A stretch of DNA of 64,000 nucleotides. Source: JAPPHA01 sp964291635 (GTDB taxonomy: Bacteria > Pseudomonadota > Alphaproteobacteria > Rhodobacterales > Rhodobacteraceae). The position numbers and the translations under genes were made by a program. The notes beneath the pieces were generated by a model, which did not search any database, was not told the DNA's origin, and saw nothing but the letters and a program-made list of their open reading frames with translations. Positions within the stretch are counted from its first letter, which is position 1. Each line of letters starts with the position of its first letter. Of the stretch, positions 26,484 to 34,077 are shown one piece after another. The stretch is from assembly GCA_964291635.2 (NCBI GenBank), contig OZ219890.1, forward strand, positions 558,001 to 622,000. Reading direction: 5' to 3'.

Positions 26484-28382
26484 ATGTTGAATTCTGGAGT
26501 TCCTGTTTCGGGTCCCGCCACTCCGCCGGTTATATCTGCGGAGGACTGGGAACGCCTCTACGCACGGGAACATGCACGTGCGGAGGCGGCCGAGGCGCGG
26601 AACGCGGAACTGGAAGCCAAGCTCGGGGAAGCGGAAGCCCGTGCCGAGGACTGGAGGCAGGAGTCGGTCCGTGCGCGCTGCGACCTCAACAGCCTTCGAT
26701 CGGTTTTCGAGAGCAACCGCGAGAAGCTTGCCGCAGCGCGTGCGGAGCTGAAGGAGCTTGGCCGGAGCCAGAGTGCGAAGAACGTGCGCAGGCTGGAGAC
26801 GGAGGTGGCGCGATTGCAGGGGCTCCTGAACGCCGCCGACATCGACAGTGGCCGCCACTCGATGACGGGTTTGCGCAAGGAGGTTTCCCGGCTGAAGGCC
26901 GCGATTGCCCGACAGGCGGAGGAATTGAAGGAACTCAGGGCGGAGAACGAGAGGCTCCGCTCGGCGGGTGCGAGCCATGCCAAGGCGCGTTTCGGCCAAA
27001 AAAGCGAGAAGAAGGAAAAGTCCGGGTCCGGCAGTAGCCGTAAACGTGGTCAGCAGGCGGACAAGCCCGGGCACGGCCGGACGGCGCGTCCGGAGATGGA
27101 GCGCAAGTCCGAGGTTCACGACCCGCCGGAGGAGGAGCGTGTCTGTCCCTGCTGCGGCCTTCCCTACGTGAAGAACGGCAGCCATGACTCCGAGGCCATC
27201 GAGGTCGAGGTCAGGGTGCATGTCCGGATCATCCAACGCAACCGCTGGCGGCGCAGCTGCACCTGTGCGTCGGCGCCGCAGGAGGTTTCGGCGCCCCCGG
27301 TTCCCCGGCTGTTTCCCAACTCCTCCTACGGGATCAGCTTCTGGGTCTGTTTCCTGTTCGAGTGTTTCGCCTGCCACCGGCCGCTGAACCGGGTCGCGGC
27401 ATGGATGCGCGACCAGGGGCTGCCGGTCTCGCCCGGGACCCTGGCCTCCAGCATCCACAGGCTGATTCCGTTGTTCGCGCCGCTGTCGCAGGCGATCCTC
27501 GCCCACCTGAAAGCGGCCGCGGTGCTCCACGGCGACGAGACAAGCTGGCGGGTTCAGTCCCTCAAGGCCATCCGCGGCACCAGCCGGGCCTGGCTGTGGT
27601 GTGCGGTCTGCCGGGATGCGGTCTGGTTCCACGTCGACGCCCGGCGCAATGCCGAGGCGGCCGGCAAGCTGTTCGCCGGCGTCGGTGCCGGCACGGTCCT
27701 GGTTTGTGACGCCTACTCGGCCTACAAGAAACTCGCGCGCGTTCTCGGCGGCATCCTGATCCTGGCCTGGTGCTGGAGCCATGTTCGCCGCAAGTTCATC
27801 GAGGCTGCGGCCGGCAATGACGCCCTGGAGAGATGGGAGGACCGGTGGCTGGACCGGTTCGGGCAGCTGTTCCACCTGAACAGGGTCCGGCTGAAGCACT
27901 ACGACCCGGAACTGGGGATGGAGCAGCAGTCGCGAAAGTTCGGGATTGCACATCGTCGACTGAAGCGTGCCGTCGACCGGCTGTTCGCCCGCGCGGAGAA
28001 GGAAGTCGCGGGGCCGGCCGGCTCGGACCGGCGCGCGAAGGCACTCAACTCGCTGCTGAGGCATCGCGACGGGCTCTGCGTGTTCGTCGACAGGCCGGAC
28101 GTACCCATGGATAACAACCTGTCGGAGCGGATGCATCGTGGTCCCGTGATCGGGCGCAAGCTGTCCTTCGGCTCCGACAGCCTGGAGGGAGCCCTGTTCT
28201 CTGCCATGATGTACGGGATCATCGAGACCCTGCGGATGAACGGGATCGATGTCCGCAAGTGGCTCGACGACTGGCTCTCGGCCTGCGCGGGCAACGGTGG
28301 CCAGCCGCCGGAGGACCTGTCGCCCTGGCTGCCATGGTTGATGGACGAAGACAGGCGCCGACAGCTCAAGGCGGCACGGTGA
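26484..28382 (+). CDS. tnpC: IS66-family transposase TnpC
   Basis: A 632-residue DDE transposase. Residues ~20-165 form a long coiled coil (heptads rich in Ala/Glu/Arg/Leu). A Cys-rich zinc motif follows (ERVCPCCGLPYVKNG, RSCTCASAP). The catalytic core has VLHGDETSWRV (Asp), VLVCDAYSAYKKL (Asp), AWCWSHVRRKFIEAA and MDNNLSERMHRGPVIGRK (Glu). An IS66 C-terminal domain closes the protein. All catalytic residues are present and there are no internal stops, so the enzyme could be active. Its stop overlaps the start of the passenger gene (GTGA). Confidence 0.93.
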   Translation: MLNSGVPVSGPATPPVISAEDWERLYAREHARAEAAEARNAELEAKLGEAEARAEDWRQESVRARCDLNSLRSVFESNREKLAAARAELKELGRSQSAKNVRRLETEVARLQGLLNAADIDSGRHSMTGLRKEVSRLKAAIARQAEELKELRAENERLRSAGASHAKARFGQKSEKKEKSGSGSSRKRGQQADKPGHGRTARPEMERKSEVHDPPEEERVCPCCGLPYVKNGSHDSEAIEVEVRVHVRIIQRNRWRRSCTCASAPQEVSAPPVPRLFPNSSYGISFWVCFLFECFACHRPLNRVAAWMRDQGLPVSPGTLASSIHRLIPLFAPLSQAILAHLKAAAVLHGDETSWRVQSLKAIRGTSRAWLWCAVCRDAVWFHVDARRNAEAAGKLFAGVGAGTVLVCDAYSAYKKLARVLGGILILAWCWSHVRRKFIEAAAGNDALERWEDRWLDRFGQLFHLNRVRLKHYDPELGMEQQSRKFGIAHRRLKRAVDRLFARAEKEVAGPAGSDRRAKALNSLLRHRDGLCVFVDRPDVPMDNNLSERMHRGPVIGRKLSFGSDSLEGALFSAMMYGIIETLRMNGIDVRKWLDDWLSACAGNGGQPPEDLSPWLPWLMDEDRRRQLKAAR

Positions 28383-29269
28383 CGACGCAGGGCACGATCG
28401 AGTGTCGTTATCACGGGCGTGACTTCACCACCGGCGAGATGGCGCTGATGCGGGAGCTGATCGCATCCTCCCCGCAGCAGACCCGTGCCGGGCTGTCGCG
28501 TGCGTTCTGCCGCGCCATCGGCTGGGTCAAGCCCGACGGCGGGCTCAGGGACATGGCGGCCCGGGTCGCCATGTTGAGGATGCACCGGGACGGGATCATC
28601 ACGCTGCCGCCGCCGCGGCACGGCCAGCCGCCGCGGCGGGTCCCGGAGTTCGGCCCGGAGACCGACCCGCCAGCCACGCCGATGCCGGAGACGCTGGACG
28701 CGGTGCGCCCGATCCGTCTGCTCAAGGTCACCGGTGCCGGCCGTGCCGCCAGTGCCGCATGGAACAGCTTCATCGCCCGCTGGCACTACCTCGGCTACAC
28801 GCCCCTGATCGGTGCACAGATGCGCTATACGGTCCAGGACCGGGAAGGCCGGCCCCTGGCCATGCTCGGCTTCTCGGCCGCCGCCTGGAAGACCGCACCC
28901 CGCGATGCCTTCATCGGATGGTCCCCGGAAGTCCGGGAACGGAACCTGTATCGCGTGATCGACAATTCCCGATACCTGATCATGCCATGGGTCCGAATCC
29001 CGAACCTGGCCTCCCACATCCTCTCACAGGCGCGGCGCCAGCTGCCAGGGGACTGGGAAACCCAGTACAGGGTGACGCCGGTCCTGATGGAGACCTTCGT
29101 CGAAATCCCGCGCTTCTCCGGGATCACCTACAAGGCTTCCGGATGGATCCATGTCGGAACAACCCAGGGACGCGGGCGTTACGACACAAAGAGGGAATTT
29201 GGAAAACCGAAAAAGGACATCTGGCTCTGCCCGCTCCGAAAGGACTGGAAAAGAACCCTCAATCAATAG
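28379..29269 (+). CDS. DUF4338 / DruA-like protein carried by the IS66 element
   Basis: A 296-residue protein starting at the GTG at 28379, which overlaps the tnpC stop. It shows the DUF4338 pattern: WNSFIARWHYLGYTPLIGAQ, AMLGFSAAAWKTAPRDAFIG, NNLYRV-like RNLYRVIDNSRYLIMPWVRI, then LMETFVEIPRFSGITYKASG and GRGRYDTKREFGKPKKDIWL. DUF4338 is the DruA family of the Druantia anti-phage system, and such genes also occur as tnpC-linked passengers in IS66 elements. Here no other Druantia gene (druB-E) is present. A role in transposition is therefore at least as likely as defence. Confidence 0.8.
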   Translation: MTTQGTIECRYHGRDFTTGEMALMRELIASSPQQTRAGLSRAFCRAIGWVKPDGGLRDMAARVAMLRMHRDGIITLPPPRHGQPPRRVPEFGPETDPPATPMPETLDAVRPIRLLKVTGAGRAASAAWNSFIARWHYLGYTPLIGAQMRYTVQDREGRPLAMLGFSAAAWKTAPRDAFIGWSPEVRERNLYRVIDNSRYLIMPWVRIPNLASHILSQARRQLPGDWETQYRVTPVLMETFVEIPRFSGITYKASGWIHVGTTQGRGRYDTKREFGKPKKDIWLCPLRKDWKRTLNQ

Positions 29270-29302
29270 ACAATACAACGCTATCACGCCTTCCCCGAAC
29301 GC

Positions 29303-29680
29303 TTACCTGCAGCGCCCGTAGATCTCGATGACCAAGCGGTCTGGCGCGAAACCTGTGTCTGTGGACAGGGCTGCAATGGTGCGGGCAAGATATGAAGCCA
29401 CATGCTCCGTGACGTTGCCGCAGCCATCGCGGATCTCAATGACCGGGGTCTCGGAATGATAAGGTTCGCGGCACGCTGTCCAGGCGTTCAAGGACTCGAT
29501 CCGGAGCACGTGGCAGGTCTCGAGCAATTTGGCCAGTGCCCTGTATACAGTCGTCGCCGCGGTCACGCCGTTTTCGCGGAGCGCTTCCAGAATCTCGTAG
29601 GCAGAGAGCGGGCGCCCCTGACGCCTCAGAAACTCGAGCAACCTGCCTGCATGTGTGAGGCAATCTGGTCCCTGCGGCAT
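29303..29680 (-). pseudogene. zur: Fur-family zinc uptake regulator (Zur), 3' end disrupted by IS66
   Basis: A 125-residue Fur-family protein. The start at 29680 follows GGAGGT with a 6-base spacer. It has the winged-helix part (YEILEALRENG, TTVYRALAKLLE) and the metal/dimer region (HSETPVIEIRDGCGNVTEHV). The IS66 insertion replaces the original end. Rejoining the sequences at the 8-bp repeat gives GRCSDCGETAPNP and a TGA 12 bp before the cobW start, whereas the present frame ends GRCR. The lost second cysteine belongs to the C-terminal CxxC that holds structural zinc in Zur/Fur proteins. The protein may be unstable or partly active. Confidence 0.85.
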
Positions 29681-29738
29681 TTCATACCTCCGTGTCATCG
29701 GCACTCTTGATGATGGTACTCGATAAGGATACTTGATG

Positions 29739-29756
29739 CAATGTTATAACGTTTAA
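29739..29756. promoter_or_regulatory. Candidate Zur box upstream of zur
   Basis: A near-palindrome, AATGTTATAACGTTT, centred on GTTATAAC lies about 60 bp upstream of the zur start. It fits the AT-rich GTTATAAC-centred operators known for Zur. It would make the zur-cobW-WD40 operon autoregulated by zinc. No second copy was noticed elsewhere in the window. Confidence 0.55.
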
Positions 29757-29939
29757 GTAAGCCGACATGGGCCACGACCAACCGATCTTGTCGTTTTGCA
29801 TGACCTGCCTAGACGGCCATGAAGCCGTTCAGAGGGACGTCCGTGGAGACGCGCTATTTCATCCGAACGCTCTCGTCGCACAGTGGAACTGTGGCCCCAA
29901 CCCAACATAAGTACCAAAATGTTGGACCCAACATTTCAT

Positions 29940-30011
29940 CTTGTGGACATCGAGACCCGCAGCAGCGGCATGCCGGACTTCCATGTCATCGTGTTTCGGT
30001 GTATCGCTCAT
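29940..30011 (-). pseudogene. IS110-family transposase, N-terminal fragment
   Basis: The frame from the ATG at 30011 reads MSDTPKHDDMEVRHAAAAG, then LDVHKM. This contains the first catalytic Asp (GLDVHK) of the RuvC-like DEDD domain that defines IS110 transposases. Homology stops after about 25 codons at the nearby repeat boundary. A remnant only. Confidence 0.6.
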
Positions 30012-30321
30012 GATCCAACTCCTGTTGAATTGTGGTTGACAGGAGACGGGTGGCGGCAAGCACGTCCGTGGGGGGTACACTGGCTTGCACGCGGCCGGAG
30101 GCCGCCTGCAGCGTCTCGATTTTCTCCACGTTCTCGGCAGGCGTCATACCTGCTGGAAACACTCCGGGGCGCGGACCCCACGGCGAATGGACAGTTTAGG
30201 AACGGGCTCCAGGGCCACAAAAAATAGACGTCCTGTTCTGCCGCCACCCATTCCATGGGCCACGGGATACTCCAGTCCCGGCAACGACGCCACCACACGA
30301 CACCGTTCCGGAAACCGCCAG

Positions 30322-30579
30322 TCACATGCGAGTTTCATGCTCCGGGGTCAGTGTACGCAGAAAATCATGATGGTTTAGGTTCCTTCGAGGCGCATTGATT
30401 TCCCGTATCCCGCCGGACGACTTTCGTTTTGTGAATTGAATATAGAGATCTCGCTCTTCGGCGAGTGTCTCAAGCTTTGCCCTGCTTATGAATAGCAGTT
30501 GGGCCAGCTTAACCCGTGATCGCAAGCGGAAGAAGGGGCTATCGCGTTCACCATAGCGCTTGTCAATTTTCTTCGGCAT
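30322..30579 (-). pseudogene. Reverse-transcriptase N-terminal fragment (retron/defence-RT-like)
   Basis: The 85-codon frame has LAQLLFISRAKLETLAEERD followed by YIQFTKRKSSGGIREINAPR, the typical N-terminal region of bacterial retron-type reverse transcriptases (fingers motif ending in IxAP). Downstream palm motifs, including YxDD, are missing because the sequence is cut near 30340. It overlaps the upstream HTH gene by 17 bp, the organisation seen in some retron and other defence RT loci. No msr/msd RNA was identified. Confidence 0.5.
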
Positions 30580-30880
30580 GTTTCGTGCAGTTCTCGATGA
30601 GTCGCAGGAAATGGATGACCTTTCGGGCGATCACACCCCTTCCCTTCTGTGCGGCAGTGGCGCATCGCTCTGGGGTCTCTAGGCTCTCGGCAAAGAACAG
30701 GATGGATGAACGAGGAATCCCGAACACCGACGAATAGCGGTCGATGAGCGCCAGAGTAGGCTGCTTTCGCCCGCTCTCGATTTCGGACAGATGAGAATTG
30801 GTGATGCCGAGCTGAGGCGCTAGTTCCGTCTGCTTCATGTCGTGAAACACCTGCATGAGCCTGAGCCCGTCCGACAGCAT
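30563..30880 (-). CDS. XRE-family HTH protein upstream of the reverse-transcriptase fragment
   Basis: A 105-residue protein. The N-terminal 65 residues are a Cro/CI-type HTH (MKQTELAPQLGITNSHLSEI, then ESGRKQPTLALIDRYSSVFG). A short helical tail ends KHAEEN. It appears intact and overlaps the truncated reverse transcriptase downstream. Such HTH-RT pairs are known from some retron types, in which the HTH protein may be the effector or a regulator. With the partner truncated it is probably an orphan. Confidence 0.7.
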   Translation of the reverse strand: MLSDGLRLMQVFHDMKQTELAPQLGITNSHLSEIESGRKQPTLALIDRYSSVFGIPRSSILFFAESLETPERCATAAQKGRGVIARKVIHFLRLIENCTKHAEEN

Positions 30881-31129
30881 TACTTCCTCCGCTGAGAAAC
30901 AGGCATGGGGAAAGCGATCAAGTTGTCGGTTGGGTCAGTGGTCAGGGCGCACGAGAATCGCCAAAGGCGATCCAAAGCAATTCCCACGGCCACTACGAAA
31001 TTGAACAGGCGGGCAGACCGGAGCCATCGTGGCAACGATCTCCCGCTTTTCGACCGCCGCGGCGACGGCTTGGTTTTGAGACCAATCCATTTTGATGTCT
31101 CCTCTCTGCTACTCACCTCGCGGAAATGC

Positions 31130-31720
31130 GGGGTGATGTCATCACCAGCAAAGAGACGGAACATCGCCGCCAAATCCCAAGAGCAAGGTCCGGCGGAAAG
31201 CATCCATTGCCGCATGACCGGCAATAATAATGGCTGCGCTCGATCTCGACACGGCCAAGTCGGGTGAGCCACACCCTTTTCTTCCCGGTCTGATGCCGGC
31301 ACATCGGCTTGCCGCAGCGCGCGCATTCCGGCGGTGGCAGAGCCTTGTCGAACTGTTCGAACAGTATCTTCAGCGCCGTCGCCCCGCCGCCGAGAGAACT
31401 GTCGCGGAGCGCCCGCTCCACGCTGTCCAGGTCCGGAACACCCGACGCAAGCTCCGCCGCCAGCTTCGGAAACTGCGGACCGAATTCCGATGATACGGCC
31501 CCAAGCAACGCCGGAAGCGGCCCGACATCCGGCCTGAAGCCCGCCAGAGGAAGCTCAGCCTCCGTGATGTCGCGGCTTCGCACATCACCACCTTCCAGCC
31601 AGTACCGGGTGTATCCGCCCTCGTGTTTGCGCAGCACCGCCGCGCCATCCTCCCCAGGCCTTCCAGGTACGTCACCGTGTCCGGATGCCGATGCCCTTGT
31701 TTTCCTTTGCTCTTCGCCAT
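31130..31720 (-). pseudogene. ISKra4-family transposase, N-terminal fragment, frameshifted
   Basis: Begins at the ATG at 31720 (MAKSKGKQGHRHPDTVTYLE). It shifts frame near 31650 and continues GEDGAAVLRKHEGGYTRYW, LASGVPDLDSVERALRDSSL and CARCGKPMCRHQTGKKRVWL. It reaches the zinc-ribbon motif VEIERSHYYCRSCGNGCFPP, which is characteristic of ISKra4 transposases. The catalytic DDE part is missing and homology ends about 31130. Confidence 0.6.
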
Positions 31721-32015
31721 GACCCGCGACCCGTGCCTCGTTGCCTCCGAAAGCGCGCCGCCCGCCGGTTTCCCCGGCTGTTGTCGGACACGCAGCAACG
31801 AAAGCGTAGCAGACGCGAATCGAAATCATCAACCAACTTGGGCTACACACATGTTGGGTTTAGGCCGTTTACAAGTGCGTGATGATCCCATACCCTGCGA
31901 TCCACGCTGTCCTGATGACTTTCGGTCGGCGAGCGAAAGGTGGGATCCATGCCGACTGGCCAGCGTGGCGGCGGCGTGGGGCAGCAATTTAGAAGTTGTC
32001 GAACATTTGCTAAGG

Positions 32016-34013
32016 GTGACTGAAGAACTCCTTCTGCTCGTCTTGGATTCCGAGAGCGGCGGCGTCTACAATACTCTCCGTGAACATCAGCAGGACGCAT
32101 TGTTTGCTGGTGCTGCCTTGGCGGATCTTGCGCTTGAGAACCGTATAGACACGGATTCTGAGCGGCTATTCCTGGTCGCCCCGGAACCGTTGCACGACGA
32201 CTTGCTGGATCCCGTTCTTCAGGACATTGCGGACGAAACCAAAGCGCATGACACGGCCTATTGGATCAAGCGCGTTGCAGAACGGGGCGGCACCATCCGC
32301 AAGGGAGCCGTCGACCGGTTGATCGCACGCGGTATCCTGCAAGGCGAAACCAACGGCCTTGTGTTTTGGTCACGGCTGGTCGCACGGACTCACCGTTATC
32401 CGAGTGTCGGCGGGGAAGCCCAAGAAAATGTCCAGTCCCGTGTGATGACGACGCTTTTCAGCGACGAAATCCCTGATCCGCGCGATATCATCATTATCGG
32501 CCTTGCGTCGGCATGCGGCGTGTTTGAGAGCATCCTGTCCCGGGACGAGCTGTCCAATGTGCGGGCGCGCATCGACGCCATTTCCCGGCTCGACCTGATG
32601 TGCCGAGCGATCCGGGAGAGCATTCAGGCGGACAAGCCGGTCGCTCCTCCCACAAAGACCGTTCGATCCCACGAGGACATACCGGAGGTGCCGGGAATGC
32701 CGGTTGCCGGAAATGCATTCCGGATGGCCGGAGATGTTCGCGGGTTTCTTGCGGAAAACTACCGGAAGCACGGTCCGATCTTCCGCGTGAGGGCCTTCGG
32801 TTATCGGTTCATCGCTTTCGTCGGGCCCGAGGCGAACGTATTCCTGGGCCGGATTTCGGGGACACATCTTCGGTCACACGAGCCGTATCGCGAATTCGGC
32901 GTTGCCGCTGGAGCCCATCGAGTCATTTTGAACATGGACGGGCCGGAGCACATTCGGATGCGCAAGCTCCAGGTCAACGGCTATTCCCCAAAAACGATCG
33001 AGTCCAACCTGGACCTCGTCCACGATGTCACCTGGCGCATGATCGAAAACTGGCCAAAGGGACAACCGGTGGGCGTTCAGCGCGCCATGCAGGAAATTGT
33101 TGCCGAGCAGATCGGACTTTGCTGCACCGGCGTGTCCCCGGGTGCATATGTCGACGACCTCATCTATTTCCTGGGTGCAATCGTCAACATGCACATCACG
33201 AAACGGTGGCCCAGGCAGGTTGAGTACCTACCGAGGTTTCGGCGTGCCAAACGGCGCCTCGGAGAGCTCTACCGGAAGATTCTGGAAGCGCATCGACCGG
33301 GGCTGCGCGCCGGACGGCCACCGGACTTTGTCGATGATCTTCTCGAGATGAACCTCGCCGACCCGCAGTTGCTTCCGGAAACGGACTTGCATGCGAACAT
33401 ACTCGCTCCTTACCTGGTCGGTATCGATACGTCGGCAAGTGTCTGCGCCTTCATGCTGTACGCGCTCCTTGAACATCCGGAGCTCCTGGAGCGGATGAGA
33501 ACCGAGGTCGATTCGATGTATGAACTCGGCCCGCCCACTCCAGACCGATTGCGCGAACTCGATATCACCCACCGAATCGTGCTCGAGACGTTGCGAATGT
33601 ATCCAGTCGTTCCGGCCCTCACACGTACAGTGGCGAATTCGTTCGAGTTTTCGGGATACCAGATCCCCGCCGGTGCGCAGGCCATGATCGGCACGACGGT
33701 GAGCCATCATCTGCCGGAATGTTTCCCTGAACCCGAACGATTCGACATCGAGCGCTATTCGAAAAGCGCGCGACAGCACCGCCAACCTGGCGCGTTCGCC
33801 CCCTTTGGCCTTGGCCGTCATCGCTGCCTCGGCAGCGGTTTCTCGGAGGTCCAGATCGCGCTCACCATGGCCGCGATCGTCCGCGCGACCGAACTCGAGT
33901 TCGACCGGCCCGAACGCCCGCTGAAAATCAAACTCACACCGGCTCCCCACCCGCACGAGTCACTGCGATTCCGTCTCGTAGGTCGCCGGGACGAAATTCG
34001 CGCCGAAGCATGA
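32016..34013 (+). CDS. GPP34-domain / cytochrome P450 fusion protein
   Basis: A 665-residue two-domain protein. Residues ~1-205 match GPP34/GOLPH3, a phosphoinositide/membrane-binding fold in eukaryotes with bacterial homologues: TEELLLLVLDSESGGVYN, HQQDALFAGAALADLALENR, GGTIRKGAVDRLIARGIL, DPRDIIIIGLASACGVFESI. Residues ~220-665 are a P450. It has I-helix VGIDTSAS (Asp ~471, Thr next), ETLR (524-527) and heme loop FGLGRHRCLG (Cys ~604). The frame is open and continuous across the joint. The start is uncertain: GTG 32016 is adopted because GPP34 homology begins there, and the frame extends upstream into a mobile-element end. It is followed by a phosphotransferase and an MFS exporter. The GPP34 part may anchor the P450 to membrane. 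Confidence 0.82.
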   Translation: MTEELLLLVLDSESGGVYNTLREHQQDALFAGAALADLALENRIDTDSERLFLVAPEPLHDDLLDPVLQDIADETKAHDTAYWIKRVAERGGTIRKGAVDRLIARGILQGETNGLVFWSRLVARTHRYPSVGGEAQENVQSRVMTTLFSDEIPDPRDIIIIGLASACGVFESILSRDELSNVRARIDAISRLDLMCRAIRESIQADKPVAPPTKTVRSHEDIPEVPGMPVAGNAFRMAGDVRGFLAENYRKHGPIFRVRAFGYRFIAFVGPEANVFLGRISGTHLRSHEPYREFGVAAGAHRVILNMDGPEHIRMRKLQVNGYSPKTIESNLDLVHDVTWRMIENWPKGQPVGVQRAMQEIVAEQIGLCCTGVSPGAYVDDLIYFLGAIVNMHITKRWPRQVEYLPRFRRAKRRLGELYRKILEAHRPGLRAGRPPDFVDDLLEMNLADPQLLPETDLHANILAPYLVGIDTSASVCAFMLYALLEHPELLERMRTEVDSMYELGPPTPDRLRELDITHRIVLETLRMYPVVPALTRTVANSFEFSGYQIPAGAQAMIGTTVSHHLPECFPEPERFDIERYSKSARQHRQPGAFAPFGLGRHRCLGSGFSEVQIALTMAAIVRATELEFDRPERPLKIKLTPAPHPHESLRFRLVGRRDEIRAEA

Positions 34014-34077
34014 CGAGACCTCCTCGAGATTGGCGGGCTCGTAGACGAGGCGGCATTCTGGACCGGAACCCGTCGAC

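Larger units (their letters stand above)
26373..29306 (+). mobile_element. Complete IS66-family element with DruA-like passenger, flanked by 8-bp target duplication
   Basis: Terminal inverted repeats GTAAGCGTTCGGTGAAGGCG (starting 26373) and the reverse complement of GTAAGCGTTCGGGGAAGGCG (ending 29306) differ at one position in the first 20. The 8-bp direct repeat CTGCAGCG abuts both ends (26365-26372 and 29307-29314), the IS66 hallmark. It carries tnpC and a DUF4338 gene but no tnpA/tnpB, as in the tnpC-only IS66 branch. A further dyad (GACCGGA/TCCGGTC, 26458-26481) precedes tnpC. The insertion point is the 3' end of zur. Confidence 0.92.
29893..31866. mobile_element. Composite segment of IS and reverse-transcriptase fragments between GGCC..AACCCAACAT ends
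   Basis: The left boundary GGCCCCAACCCAACAT (29893-29908) and the right boundary (reverse complement GGCCTAAACCCAACAT, 31851-31866) are inverted copies of an end motif also found at 22581, 23946 and 37061. The dinucleotide GT flanks both sides. Inside are an IS110 5' fragment, a reverse-transcriptase 5' fragment with an HTH gene, and an ISKra4 5' fragment. Whether this moved as one unit is inference. Confidence 0.35.

Noticed and set aside
26334..28136. A 600-codon minus-strand open frame across the IS66 tnpC gene
   Set aside because: It is antisense to a transposase with intact catalytic motifs and has low-complexity Arg/Pro/Gln composition; a high-GC shadow. Only its last 14 codons matter, as the displaced zur tail.
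31623..32015. Upstream extension of the P450 fusion frame
   Set aside because: This part overlaps an antisense ISKra4 fragment and a mobile-element end. GPP34 homology starts only at about 32016, so it is not counted as native coding sequence.
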